Below are positions 42,019 through 50,916 of a stretch of 64,000 nucleotides of DNA, piece after piece (position 1 is the first letter of the stretch; every line of letters starts with the position of its first letter). Below the pieces are notes generated by a model. That model did no database searches. It was not told where the DNA came from and saw nothing but the letters and a program-made list of their open reading frames with translations. A program made the translations under genes and the position numbers. The DNA comes from UBA1765 sp045629945 (GTDB taxonomy: Bacteria; Fibrobacterota; Fibrobacteria; Fibrobacterales; Fibrobacteraceae): the NCBI GenBank assembly GCA_045629945.1, contig JAZQSE010000024.1, positions 61,325-125,324 of the forward strand. Direction: 5' to 3'.

Positions 42019-42939
42019 ATGTCAAAACGAATACTTCTTTTCCCTGGACAGGGTTCTCAATATATCGGAATGGGTCAAGCATTGGCTCAATCTTTTTCTC
42101 CGGCAGCATCTCTTTTACAAGAAGCTGATGAAATTCTTGGATTTTCTCTTTCTAAAATGATGGCTGAAGGTCCAGAAGATGTTTTAAAAAGTACAGAAAA
42201 TACGCAACCGGCTTTATTCACTTGTTCTATGATGGTTATGGAACTTTTGAAAGCAGAAGGTTTTGCATTTGATTTTGTTGCTGGTCATTCTCTTGGTGAA
42301 TATTCGGCGATTTGTGCTGCTGGAGGATTCAGTTTTGCAGATGGTTTGCGTTTGGTTAGAGCTCGTGGTGAATTAATGGCTAGTGCTGGTTCAAAAAATC
42401 CAGGAGCAATGGCTGCAATTATGGGACAAGACGAAGCGAAAGTTCTTTCTCTTTGTGAAATGGCTAGTGCAGAAGGCGTGGTTGTCCCTGCAAATATCAA
42501 TTGCCCAGGGCAGATAGTTGTTTCAGGTTCTGTAGCTGGGATTGAAAAAATGGTAGAAATTTGTGGTGCTGAAGGCATTAAGGCAATTCCATTGGCGGTT
42601 TCTGGAGCGTTCCATAGTCCATTGATGGATTTTGCAAAAGAAGGACTTGCTGAAGCTATTGCAAAAACAGAATTTAAAGATTTGCAAAAACCACTTATTG
42701 CAAATGTTACTGCTAATCCAGTAGAAAGTGGAAAAGAAATCGCTGATTTACTTGTTAAACAACTTGTATCGCCAGTTCGTTGGAATGATTCTATGAACAA
42801 AGCTTTGGAACTTGGTGTTCAAGAAGGTTTTGAAATCGGTTCTGGAAAAGTTCTTATGGGACTTATGCGTAAAATTACTCGTGATGTTAAAGTGACACCT
42901 ATTGAAACGCTAGAAGCTTTTCAAGCAATAAAGGAATAA
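42019..42939 (+). CDS. fabD: Malonyl-CoA:ACP transacylase
   Basis: A 306-residue enzyme that loads malonyl onto ACP for fatty-acid elongation. LFPGQGSQYIGMG (about 7-19), catalytic Ser91 in GHSLGEYS, VSGAFHSPLM (catalytic His region, about 194-203) and a GSGKVL segment near the end. ATG 42019 follows TTTTGGAG; an in-frame TTG at 41998 is not needed. First gene of fabD-fabG-acpP. Confidence 0.96.
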   Translation: MSKRILLFPGQGSQYIGMGQALAQSFSPAASLLQEADEILGFSLSKMMAEGPEDVLKSTENTQPALFTCSMMVMELLKAEGFAFDFVAGHSLGEYSAICAAGGFSFADGLRLVRARGELMASAGSKNPGAMAAIMGQDEAKVLSLCEMASAEGVVVPANINCPGQIVVSGSVAGIEKMVEICGAEGIKAIPLAVSGAFHSPLMDFAKEGLAEAIAKTEFKDLQKPLIANVTANPVESGKEIADLLVKQLVSPVRWNDSMNKALELGVQEGFEIGSGKVLMGLMRKITRDVKVTPIETLEAFQAIKE

Positions 42940-42941
42940 AT

Positions 42942-43682
42942 ATGTTTTGTTTAAAAGGAAAAACAGCAATTGTAACAGGGGCTTCCCGTGGGATTGGTTT
43001 AGAAGTCGCTAAAGTATTGGCTTCCCGTGGGGCAAATGTGGCTTTGATTGCTACAAGAGAAAATCCGGATATTGCTGAATCTATCGCAAAAGAATATGGC
43101 GTTAAAGTCAATAGTTATGGTATAGATGTTTCTGATTCTGAACAAGTTAATGAAACATTTAAAGGTATTATAGAAGAATTCGGTGCTGTAGATATCTTGG
43201 TTAATAATGCAGGCATTACAAGAGATGGTCTTATGATGCGTATGAAAGACCCTGATTTTGATGATGTTATTCGCGTAAATCTGCGTTCTGTTTTTGTTTG
43301 TACAAGAGCTTTAGCTCGCCACATGATGGGACGTAGGCAAGGTCGTATTATTAATATGGCAAGTATTAACGGTATTCGTACACAAGCAGGTCAAGCGAAT
43401 TATGCCGCTTCAAAAGCAGGCCTTATTGGTATTACTAAATCAAATGCAATGGAATTTGCTTCTAGGGGTGTTACAGTGAATGCTGTTGCTCCAGGTTTTA
43501 TCCAGACAGCTATGACGGATAAATTACCTCAAGAAACAGTTGAAAAGTATAAAGCCGCTATTCCAGTTCAAGATTTAGGCAAACCTTTTGATGTGGCTTG
43601 TGCTGTAGCTTTTTTAGCTTCTGACGAAGCCCGTTATATCACTGGACAAGTTTTAGGCGTTGACGGTGGGTTGAACGCTTAG
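42942..43682 (+). CDS. fabG: 3-oxoacyl-ACP reductase
   Basis: A 246-residue SDR enzyme reducing beta-ketoacyl-ACP with NADPH. TGASRGIG (about 10-17), NNAGITRDGLMMRM (about 86-99), a catalytic serine in MASINGI, Y154 and K158 in YAASK, and the C-terminal GQVLGVDGG. The start is 3 bases after fabD, with AAGGA in the fabD end. Confidence 0.96.
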   Translation: MFCLKGKTAIVTGASRGIGLEVAKVLASRGANVALIATRENPDIAESIAKEYGVKVNSYGIDVSDSEQVNETFKGIIEEFGAVDILVNNAGITRDGLMMRMKDPDFDDVIRVNLRSVFVCTRALARHMMGRRQGRIINMASINGIRTQAGQANYAASKAGLIGITKSNAMEFASRGVTVNAVAPGFIQTAMTDKLPQETVEKYKAAIPVQDLGKPFDVACAVAFLASDEARYITGQVLGVDGGLNA

Positions 43683-43727
43683 AAATTTTTTATTACATTT
43701 AACCTAAACCTCTCAATGGAGTATAAT

Positions 43728-43967
43728 ATGAACGAAGAACTTCTTAAAAAAGTAACCGACGTTGTTGTTGACAAACTCGGTGTTAAGGCAGAAGATGTTA
43801 AGCCAGAATCTTCTTTTGTGAATGATCTTGGCGCTGACTCTTTGGATCGCGTAGAACTCGTGATGGCTTTGGAAGATGAATTTGATTTGGAAATCATGGA
43901 TTCTGAATCTGAAAAATTCGTAACTGTAGCTGACGTAGTTGCTTTTATCGAAAGCAAAAAAGGCTAA
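43728..43967 (+). CDS. acpP: Acyl carrier protein
   Basis: A 79-residue acidic four-helix protein. Ser38 in GADSLDRVELV receives 4'-phosphopantetheine. ATG 43728 follows ATGGAG at good spacing; an ATG at 43716 lies inside that ribosome site. A strong terminator follows. Confidence 0.97.
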   Translation: MNEELLKKVTDVVVDKLGVKAEDVKPESSFVNDLGADSLDRVELVMALEDEFDLEIMDSESEKFVTVADVVAFIESKKG

Positions 43968-43980
43968 TAGATATGCATAA

Positions 43981-44010
43981 AAAAAGCGCGCCAACGGCGC
44001 GCTTTTTTTA
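43981..44010 (+). terminator. Strong GC-rich intrinsic terminator
   Basis: AAAAAGCGCGCC and GGCGCGCTTTTT form a perfect 12-bp stem with loop AAC, with two more T residues. It ends the fab operon. Confidence 0.95.
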
Positions 44011-44107
44011 TGCCCTAATCCGTTACAAAAAAAGACTTTATAAAATCAAAAGAAAGAGAAATTTTTATTTTAAAAAATAATCGGCCTAACATAAAGAAGG
44101 TGCGTTC

Positions 44108-44887
44108 TTGACAAAAAAAAGTGTAATAAAAAAAATCCTGAAATATTGGTTTCGCCGCCATGGAAAGGGCGAAGGATTAGAGCAGAAGATTGGCTATGTA
44201 TTCCGTGAGCCATCATTGCTAGCTCATGCTTTAATCCATCGTTCTTGGTTGAGTGGAAAAAATCTCCCATACTGGGAAAATAATGAAAGGTTAGAGTTTT
44301 TAGGGGATTCTGTGTTGAATATGCTTGTTACAGAATATTTGTACAAGACATACCCGGAATCTTCAGAAGGCGAACTCTCTAAACGAAAAAGCGCCATTGT
44401 TTCTGGACATGCATTAGCGCAAACTTCGCTTGCTTGGGATTTAGGGAGTTTTGTTCGCATAGCAAAAGGCGAAGCTCGTATGGGCGGTCGCCTTAAAGAA
44501 AGTATTCTTTCCGATGCTTTTGAGGCGGTTCTTGGAGCTGTTTTTTTAGATGGCGGTCTTGAAGAAGCTCGTAAATTGTTAGTGCGTTTTCATTTCCCGC
44601 GAATAGAAGAAATCCTTTCTGGACCAGAATTTGTCAATTATAAAAGCCAACTTCTGGAATATATGCAAGGGTTAGCACTTCCTGTTCCTGAGTATCGAAT
44701 TTTGTCAGAAACAGGGCCAGAACATTTAAAAGTGTTTGAAATGGAAGTTTATTTGCAAGGTGTGGCGTGCGGTCGTGGTAAAGGCAATTCAAAGAAAAAA
44801 GCCGAACAAGAAGCCGCAAGACAAGCTTTACAATATTTAGCGGAAGAACAAGAAAAAAAATCTGAATCGGAGTCTTTGAATGTATAA
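44108..44887 (+). CDS. rnc: Ribonuclease III
   Basis: A 259-residue dsRNA endonuclease that processes rRNA and some mRNAs. The catalytic signature NERLEFLGDSVLN lies at about 58-70, the second acidic cluster in ESILSDAFEAVLGAVFLDGG (about 135-154), and a C-terminal dsRNA-binding domain (about 175-245) contains GRGKGNSKKKAEQEAARQAL. The start is TTG 44108 with GAAGG upstream. It overlaps the next gene by eight bases. Confidence 0.95.
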   Translation: MTKKSVIKKILKYWFRRHGKGEGLEQKIGYVFREPSLLAHALIHRSWLSGKNLPYWENNERLEFLGDSVLNMLVTEYLYKTYPESSEGELSKRKSAIVSGHALAQTSLAWDLGSFVRIAKGEARMGGRLKESILSDAFEAVLGAVFLDGGLEEARKLLVRFHFPRIEEILSGPEFVNYKSQLLEYMQGLALPVPEYRILSETGPEHLKVFEMEVYLQGVACGRGKGNSKKKAEQEAARQALQYLAEEQEKKSESESLNV

Positions 44888-46649
44888 AATTTTGGCTATT
44901 GCATTGTTAGCGTTTTTTTTGAATGCGTGTAATGAAAAGAAAACGGAATCAATAAAAGAAGTATCTTGTCTTGAACCTAAAGCTTTAGCCGAAGGGACAG
45001 GAGAGTTTGACCCGATAGCTTCTGAAGAAGCTCTGCCATGTGGTTCTATTACATTGTGGGGCTCTTCTATGCCAAAGTCATTTAATATGTGGGAAGATTA
45101 CAATAGTTTTTCTGCACAGTTAATGAGTCTTATGTTTGAGCCATTAGTGACATTACATTCTGTTGAAGACAGAGAAATAGGAGTGCTTGCTTCAGAGTGG
45201 CAAGTTTCAGAAGATGGCAAAACATTTACTTTTAAAATAGATTCGCGTGCGAAATGGAGCGATGGTAAAGCTGTGACAGCAGAAGATGTGCAGTTTTATT
45301 ATGATGTAATTATGTCTCCTAAAAATTTAACTCCTATTTTCAAAGTGGGATTAAGTCGGTTTGAAAGACCGGAAGTTTTAGATTCTTTGACACTTCGCGT
45401 TATAGCGAAAGAATCTCATTGGGGAAATTTCTGGGAAGCAGCTGGTTTAACCGCTTTTCCAAAGCATATATGGGAAAGTAAAGATTTCAATAATATCCGT
45501 TTTGAATTTCCTGTAGTCAGTGGACCGTATAAAATCAAAGAATTTAGAGAAGATCGTTATGTAGAATTAGAAAGAAATCAAGATTGGTGGGGCTTTACTA
45601 AAAATTGGAATCGTGGTAAGTATAATTTTGAAAAAATAAAATTCCGTTTTATGGAAGACCAAACCAAAGTATTAGAAGCGTTTAAGAAACAAAATTTTGA
45701 TGCGTATGCTCTTTATACATCTGCCATTTGGATGAAACAAACAGACTTTGATGCCGTACAAAAAGGTTATGTTGTAAAGCAAAAAATATACAACAAAGAA
45801 CCTATTGGTTTTCAAGGAATGGCGTTTAATTTGCGTAAAGAAAAATTCCAAGATGTCCGCGTTCGTAAAGCCCTTTCAATGTTAATGAATCGAGAAATGA
45901 TGAACGAAAAGTATATGTATAATCAGTATTTCTTGTTGAATAGTTATTATCCGGATTTGTGGGAAAACAATAAAAATCCTAGTGCTCCGGAATTTGGTTA
46001 TGCACCAGATTCGGCAAGAAAGTTGTTATCAGAAGCAGGTTTTGTGCCAGATGCAGAAGGTATGCTTTCTAAGAATGGCAAATCATTTGAAATAACTTTT
46101 ATAACTTCTTCTTCTGAAATGCGACATTTAACTTTGTACCAAGAAGATTTGAAAAAAGCAGGCATTCGTGTAAACATTGAACAAATGTCACAGAGTACTT
46201 TACGTAAACGTTTAGACGAAGCAGATTTTGATATGTATTGGGTGAATTGGGGGGCAGGACGCTTAAGAGATCCTGAGGCTTCTTGGCATTCAGCAACTGC
46301 TGATGCAAAAGGAACAAATAATCTTTCCGGATTACAAGATGCTGTTGTAGATAGCTTGATTAATTTGCAAAAAACTGAATTTAACTTAGAAAAAAGAAAT
46401 GAAATTTTGCGTTCTTTAGATAACCGGCTTACAGAACTTGTGCCTTATGTTTTGATGTGGCAGGCTGATCATCATAGAATGTTATATTGGAATCGTTTTG
46501 GCACCCCAGAAAAAGTTTTTGATAAATTCGGTCGAGAAGAATCTATTCCAGTTTATTGGTTCTATGATGCTAAAAAAGCAAATGCTTTAAATAAGGCTAT
46601 TAAAGAAGGTAAAACTTTACCTTCAGAACCTAAAGAAGTAAGGCAATAA
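44880..46649 (+). CDS. Family 5 extracellular solute-binding lipoprotein (oligopeptide type)
   Basis: A 589-residue lipoprotein (signal MYKILAIALLAFFLNAC, Cys17). The body matches SBP family 5 (OppA/DppA): LASEWQVSEDGKTFTFKID, WSDGKAVTAEDVQFYYDV (about 128-145), and DVRVRKALSMLMNREMM (about 327-343). These proteins deliver peptides or similar solutes to an ABC permease; no permease or ATPase gene is nearby. The start lies within the rnc end, so it is translationally coupled to rnc, an unrelated gene. Confidence 0.9.
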   Translation: MYKILAIALLAFFLNACNEKKTESIKEVSCLEPKALAEGTGEFDPIASEEALPCGSITLWGSSMPKSFNMWEDYNSFSAQLMSLMFEPLVTLHSVEDREIGVLASEWQVSEDGKTFTFKIDSRAKWSDGKAVTAEDVQFYYDVIMSPKNLTPIFKVGLSRFERPEVLDSLTLRVIAKESHWGNFWEAAGLTAFPKHIWESKDFNNIRFEFPVVSGPYKIKEFREDRYVELERNQDWWGFTKNWNRGKYNFEKIKFRFMEDQTKVLEAFKKQNFDAYALYTSAIWMKQTDFDAVQKGYVVKQKIYNKEPIGFQGMAFNLRKEKFQDVRVRKALSMLMNREMMNEKYMYNQYFLLNSYYPDLWENNKNPSAPEFGYAPDSARKLLSEAGFVPDAEGMLSKNGKSFEITFITSSSEMRHLTLYQEDLKKAGIRVNIEQMSQSTLRKRLDEADFDMYWVNWGAGRLRDPEASWHSATADAKGTNNLSGLQDAVVDSLINLQKTEFNLEKRNEILRSLDNRLTELVPYVLMWQADHHRMLYWNRFGTPEKVFDKFGREESIPVYWFYDAKKANALNKAIKEGKTLPSEPKEVRQ

Positions 46650-46672
46650 TATTTTAAAGTTCTGTCGTTAAT

Positions 46673-48748
46673 ATGGCCCGCGCTCGAAAGACCATTTCTC
46701 CAGACCCTTATCAGAAGGAACTTTTACATGTTCTCCCTCCTGAAAAAAGTCGTCCGGGAATTTTGCCGGAATTTTTAGCACCGACAAAAGCAGAATTTAA
46801 ATTAGAATGTGACTATAAGCCTGCAGGTGACCAGCCAGAAGCCATTCGTGAAATTACGGAAGGATTCTTAAAAAGGAAAGAAAAATTCCAAAGTCTTTTG
46901 GGTGTTACTGGTTCTGGGAAAACGTTTACAATGGCAAATGTTATCCAGAATGTGGGTAAACCAACTTTAATTCTTACGCATAATAAAACTTTAGCGGCTC
47001 AACTTTATCAAGAATTTAAAGCCTTTTTTCCGCATAATGCGGTGGAATATTTTGTAAGCTATTACGATTATTATCAACCAGAAGCTTATATTGTACACAC
47101 CGATACATTTATTGAAAAAGATGCGGCGATTAATGATGAAATTGATAAACTTAGACTTCGTGCTACATCTAATTTATTGACAAGGCGGGACACGATTATT
47201 GTTGCTTCTGTAAGTTGTATTTATGGTCTTGGGAGCCCGCGGGAATATTTTGACTTAATGGTTCGTTTGAAAAAAGGCGAAGAACGTGATAGAGATGATA
47301 TTTTGCGCTCTTTAGTCCATATCCAATACGAACGAAATGATTACGCTTTGGTTCGTGGTGCTTTTAGGGTGCGTGGCGATGTAATAGAAGTTTACCCAAG
47401 CTATGATGATATTGGTTTACGAATTGAAATGTGGGGCGATTCTATTGAACGGCTTTCTCGATTTCATTTGGTAACAGGAGAAACTTTAGCAGAACTTTCA
47501 GAAATGAGCATTGCTCCGGCAAAGCACTTTGTGACAAGAGAAGATAGCCGTAAACGTATTGTGCAAGATATGCAAAACGAATTGAATATTCGTTTAGAGC
47601 AACTTGAAAAAGAAGGAAAGGTTCTTGAAGCGGCAAGGCTTTCCAGTCGGACTCGTTACGATATGGAAATGATTCGTGAAACAGGAATTTGTTCTGGGAT
47701 AGAAAATTATTCAAGAATTATAGAAGAACGAGCTCCTGGCACAAGACCCTTTACTTTGATTGATTATTTTGGAAATGATTGGCTTTTACTTATTGATGAA
47801 TCACATGTGAGTGTACCGCAAGTAGGCGGAATGGCAGAAGGCGATAAGTCGCGAAAAACGACACTTGTTGAATATGGTTTTCGCTTGCCTTGTGCATTAG
47901 ACAACCGTCCTATGAATTTTGCTGAATTTGAAATGATGTATCCAGAGCAAGTTCTTTTTGTGAGTGCGACTCCAGGCGATTATGAATTAAAGAAAACAGG
48001 TGGTGCGGTAGTAGAACAGATTAATCGACCGACAGGTTTGTTGGATCCTGAAATTGAAGTATTTCCTATTGAAGGGCAGATGGATGTTCTGTTAAAGCAA
48101 ATAGAAACAGTTGTCGAAAAAGGTGAACGGGTTTTAATAACGACTTTGACAAAAAAAATGTCTCAAGATTTAACGGATTATTTTGTTGACATAGGGATTC
48201 GTGCACGTTATTTACATAGTGAAATAAAAACGTTTGAACGGCATGCATTAATTCGTGGGCTTCGTTTAGGTGAATTTGATGTTTTAGTTGGGATTAATTT
48301 GTTGCGCGAAGGTTTAGATTTGCCAGAAGTTTCTTTGGTTGCTATTCTTGATGCTGATAAAGAAGGCTTTTTGCGCAATTATCGTAGTTTGATTCAGACA
48401 ATGGGGCGTGCAAGTCGTAATGTTTCTGGTAAAGTTTTACTATTTGCAGATAACATGACAGATAGCATGGAAAAAGCTATTACAGAAACTTTACGCCGTA
48501 GAGAATTACAAAAAGCATTTAATGCAAAACATGGTATTACGCCCAAATCTGTAAAAAGAAAAGTTGAAGAACAATTAGAAATACAAGATCCTTTGGCAGA
48601 AGTTTTTGGAAAAGTAAAAGCACCAGAAGAAAATATTCCAGAAGAAAAATCTATTGAAGAATTAGAAAGCGAAATGAAAGCCGCCGCTGCAAAACTTGAT
48701 TTTGAAGAAGCCGCAAGAATCCGGGATCTCATTCGAAAACGCGGTTAA
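46673..48748 (+). CDS. uvrB: UvrABC excision repair protein, subunit B
   Basis: A 691-residue helicase-like damage-verification subunit of nucleotide excision repair. Walker A GVTGSGKTFT (about 77-86), the beta-hairpin YYDYYQPEAYI (about 126-136), IDESHVSVPQVGGM (Walker B region), GLDLPEVSLVAILDADKEGF, and a C-terminal UVR motif (SEMKAAAAKLDFEEAARIRD) that contacts UvrC. About 35 extra residues precede the usual N-terminus. The gene follows the lipoprotein by 23 bases. Confidence 0.97.
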   Translation: MARARKTISPDPYQKELLHVLPPEKSRPGILPEFLAPTKAEFKLECDYKPAGDQPEAIREITEGFLKRKEKFQSLLGVTGSGKTFTMANVIQNVGKPTLILTHNKTLAAQLYQEFKAFFPHNAVEYFVSYYDYYQPEAYIVHTDTFIEKDAAINDEIDKLRLRATSNLLTRRDTIIVASVSCIYGLGSPREYFDLMVRLKKGEERDRDDILRSLVHIQYERNDYALVRGAFRVRGDVIEVYPSYDDIGLRIEMWGDSIERLSRFHLVTGETLAELSEMSIAPAKHFVTREDSRKRIVQDMQNELNIRLEQLEKEGKVLEAARLSSRTRYDMEMIRETGICSGIENYSRIIEERAPGTRPFTLIDYFGNDWLLLIDESHVSVPQVGGMAEGDKSRKTTLVEYGFRLPCALDNRPMNFAEFEMMYPEQVLFVSATPGDYELKKTGGAVVEQINRPTGLLDPEIEVFPIEGQMDVLLKQIETVVEKGERVLITTLTKKMSQDLTDYFVDIGIRARYLHSEIKTFERHALIRGLRLGEFDVLVGINLLREGLDLPEVSLVAILDADKEGFLRNYRSLIQTMGRASRNVSGKVLLFADNMTDSMEKAITETLRRRELQKAFNAKHGITPKSVKRKVEEQLEIQDPLAEVFGKVKAPEENIPEEKSIEELESEMKAAAAKLDFEEAARIRDLIRKRG

Positions 48749-48814
48749 TCTAAGACTTGCCAAAAATTTGGATTTTTTTTAAATATGAAACAAAGGTTGA
48801 AATTTTAAAATTCA

Positions 48815-48970
48815 ATCTTTGCCCGGGGAGCTGGAGGAATCCGGCTGAGAGTAAGGCTAATCTGTCTTTGACCCGTGAACCTGATCTGGGTAATGCCAGC
48901 GCAGGAAGGACCGCCTGAAGTGTAAGGGCTTTCTTTCTAGGCTTGTAACCCTTAACTTTTAACTTCAGGA
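48815..48970 (+). ncRNA. TPP (THI-element) riboswitch with Shine-Dalgarno control
   Basis: The conserved thi-box is clear: GGGGAGC, GGCTGAGAGTAAGGC, then GACCCGTGAACCTGATCTGG and GTAATGCCAGCGCAGGAAGGA. After the aptamer, CCTGAAG (48914-48920) is the exact complement of CTTCAGG (48963-48969), which contains part of the thiM ribosome site; GTAAGGG and CCCTTA pair just inside. TPP binding should therefore control access to the ribosome site. No T-tract follows, so translational control is more likely than termination. A hairpin (48792-48820) precedes the aptamer. Confidence 0.96.
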
Positions 48971-48976
48971 GTGTAT

Positions 48977-49795
48977 ATGCTCAATCAACAAATTATTTCC
49001 AATTTTTCTGTTTTATCTGAAAAGGTAAGAGAAGTAAAACCATTAGTTCATAACATTACGAATTACGTAACAGTTAATGATGTGGCAAATGTTTTATTAG
49101 CAATGGGAGCTTCTCCTATTATGGCTGATGCAAAAGAAGAAGCCGCAGATATTGCAAGTATCGTTTCTGCATTGGTTTTAAATATCGGAACATTAAATGC
49201 AAGAACTGTAGAATCTATGATTCTTGCAGGTAAAGCAGCGAATGAAAAAAATATACCTGTAATTTTTGACCCAGTTGGGGCAGGCGCTTCTGCGTATAGA
49301 AATGAAGTTACTGGACAAATTTTAAAAGAGGTGAAAATCTCTATATTACGTGGTAATCTTTCTGAAGTTTCTTTTATTGCGGGATTAAAATCAAATACTA
49401 AAGGTGTAGATGCTTCAGAAGAAGATTCTTTGAATGATGCAGAATCTATTGCAAAAAATGTGGCAGAAAAATACAATTGTGCTGTGGCGATTACAGGTAA
49501 AATTGATGTTCTGTCTGATTCTTGCAGAGTTTTTAAAATAGCCAATGGCCATTCGGCTTTAGCAAATGTTACAGGCACCGGTTGTATGTCAACGGCTATC
49601 ATAGGAGCGTATGCTTCAGTGACAGATGATATGTTATTAGCGGCAGTTTCTGGCGTTTCTACAATGGGGATTGCTGGAGAAATAGCGTATGAAAAAGCCA
49701 AAAATCTTGGGACAGGAAATTTTCATATTGCTTTAATTGATGCAATTTCTAATTTAAATTCCAGTATGATTTTAGAAAGAGCTAAAATACAATGA
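48977..49795 (+). CDS. thiM: Hydroxyethylthiazole kinase
   Basis: A 272-residue enzyme phosphorylating hydroxyethylthiazole for thiamine salvage. PLVHNITNYVTVNDVANVLLA (in two parts, about 22-42), GASPIMADA, IFDPVGAGAS (about 95-104), RGNLSEV, and GTGCMSTAIIG with the catalytic Cys (about 198-208). ATG 48977 is preceded by CAGGAG, which lies inside the riboswitch expression platform. It overlaps thiE by 4 bases. Confidence 0.96.
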   Translation: MLNQQIISNFSVLSEKVREVKPLVHNITNYVTVNDVANVLLAMGASPIMADAKEEAADIASIVSALVLNIGTLNARTVESMILAGKAANEKNIPVIFDPVGAGASAYRNEVTGQILKEVKISILRGNLSEVSFIAGLKSNTKGVDASEEDSLNDAESIAKNVAEKYNCAVAITGKIDVLSDSCRVFKIANGHSALANVTGTGCMSTAIIGAYASVTDDMLLAAVSGVSTMGIAGEIAYEKAKNLGTGNFHIALIDAISNLNSSMILERAKIQ

Positions 49796-50430
49796 AACGT
49801 CTAGTAGATTATTCGCTTTATCTTTGTACAGATAGAGAATTAATGACTTCTAAAACTTTAGAAGAATGTGTGGAACGAGCTGTTTTAGGCGGTGTGACTT
49901 GTGTACAGTTGCGAGAAAAACAAGCGTCATCTTTAGAGTTTTATGAAGAGGCAAAACGAGTGCTACAAATTACTAAAACGTATGGAGTGCCTTTAATTAT
50001 AAATGATAGGGTAGATATTGCTTTAGCTATTGATGCCGATGGTGTGCATATAGGACAAAGTGATTTGCCTGCAAATGAAGTCCGTCGGCTTTTAGGGAAA
50101 GAAAAAATTCTAGGCGTTTCTGCGCGTAATGTTAAAGAAGCGTTAGAAGCATATAAAGCCGGAGCCGATTATTTAGGCGTTGGTGCTATGTTTTCAACTT
50201 CGACTAAAACGGATGCAGAAATAGTTTCTAAAGAAGAACTGAAGAAAATCCAGCAAAAAGTAAATCTTCCAATTGTTTTAATTGGTGGAATGAATGCCAG
50301 AACAATCCCGGAATTTCTTTCTTTTAATGTTCAGGGTTTTGCGGTTGTTTCTGCAATAGTCAGTGAAAAAAATGTAACGCATGCAGCACAGGAACTGAAA
50401 AAAATCATTTCTTCGTCAGATTGTCACTGA
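49792..50430 (+). CDS. thiE: Thiamine-phosphate synthase
   Basis: A 212-residue TIM-barrel enzyme joining HMP-PP and thiazole-P. QLREKQASSLEFYEEA (about 39-54), INDRVDIALAIDADGVHIGQSD (in two parts, about 68-90), GADYLGVGAMFSTSTK (about 124-139) and VLIGGMNARTIPEF. ATGA overlap with thiM. With thiM it forms a short riboswitch-controlled salvage operon; thiD is not in the window. Confidence 0.96.
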   Translation: MKRLVDYSLYLCTDRELMTSKTLEECVERAVLGGVTCVQLREKQASSLEFYEEAKRVLQITKTYGVPLIINDRVDIALAIDADGVHIGQSDLPANEVRRLLGKEKILGVSARNVKEALEAYKAGADYLGVGAMFSTSTKTDAEIVSKEELKKIQQKVNLPIVLIGGMNARTIPEFLSFNVQGFAVVSAIVSEKNVTHAAQELKKIISSSDCH

Positions 50431-50523
50431 TTTATTTAAAAAATAAATATCAATATTTGTCGGATGGAATTTTTTACAGAACCCCGTTGCGCTCGGTCAT
50501 GTCAGATTGAGTAAGTTCATCTG

Positions 50524-50733
50524 CCGCGACTCTCACTTGTTTAAGTTTTAGAGAAACTCCTTGCTAGTAGATCGCCGCACTACGTTCGCGATGACAAGTT
50601 GTTTTTACACTTGCCACGCGGATCTTGTCATTGCGAACCCCAACGGGGTGAAGCAATCTCCTTGCTAGTAGATCGCCGCACTGCGTTCGCGATGACAAGT
50701 TATTTTTCCGCGACTCTCGCTTGTTTAAGTTTT
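50524..50733. repeat. Cluster of palindromic intergenic repeats
   Basis: Two copies of a 44-base unit (50557-50600 and 50658-50701, one mismatch: CACTACGTTCG against CACTGCGTTCG). The second copy is part of a longer palindromic element (50627-50696) with ends GTCATTGCGAA and TTCGCGATGAC. A 26-base sequence CCGCGACTCTC(A/G)CTTGTTTAAG... also occurs twice (50524-50549 and 50708-50733). A diverged relative lies at 18629-18716. No gene is supported in 50431-50916. Confidence 0.75.
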
Positions 50734-50904
50734 TCAAAAAGCTTTTTTATTTTTTTATCAAGAAAAATGAATTCAGATAAATTTCTTTAGCATTATTTAG
50801 TGCATTTGGACAATAACTGAAGATTCTTGAATTTTAAAATGTAAAACAAGGGTTTTTCAAATGATATCTTTTACTTATGTTTCACTAGTTGTGATTTGAA
50901 AAAC

Positions 50905-50912
50905 TATATTCG
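50905..50912 (+). promoter_or_regulatory. Promoter box directly before the GH57 start
   Basis: TATATTCG-GGGT-ATG: a -7-like box ending 4 bases before ATG 50917, with TTCACT 18 bases upstream of it. No Shine-Dalgarno site. The transcript would begin at or next to the start codon. Confidence 0.55.
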
Positions 50913-50916
50913 GGGT

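Noticed and set aside
50599..50790. 63-codon plus-strand ORF in the repeat cluster
   Set aside because: Its CEPQRGEAIS...RRTAFAMT-type product is the usual translation of this palindromic repeat class, not a gene.
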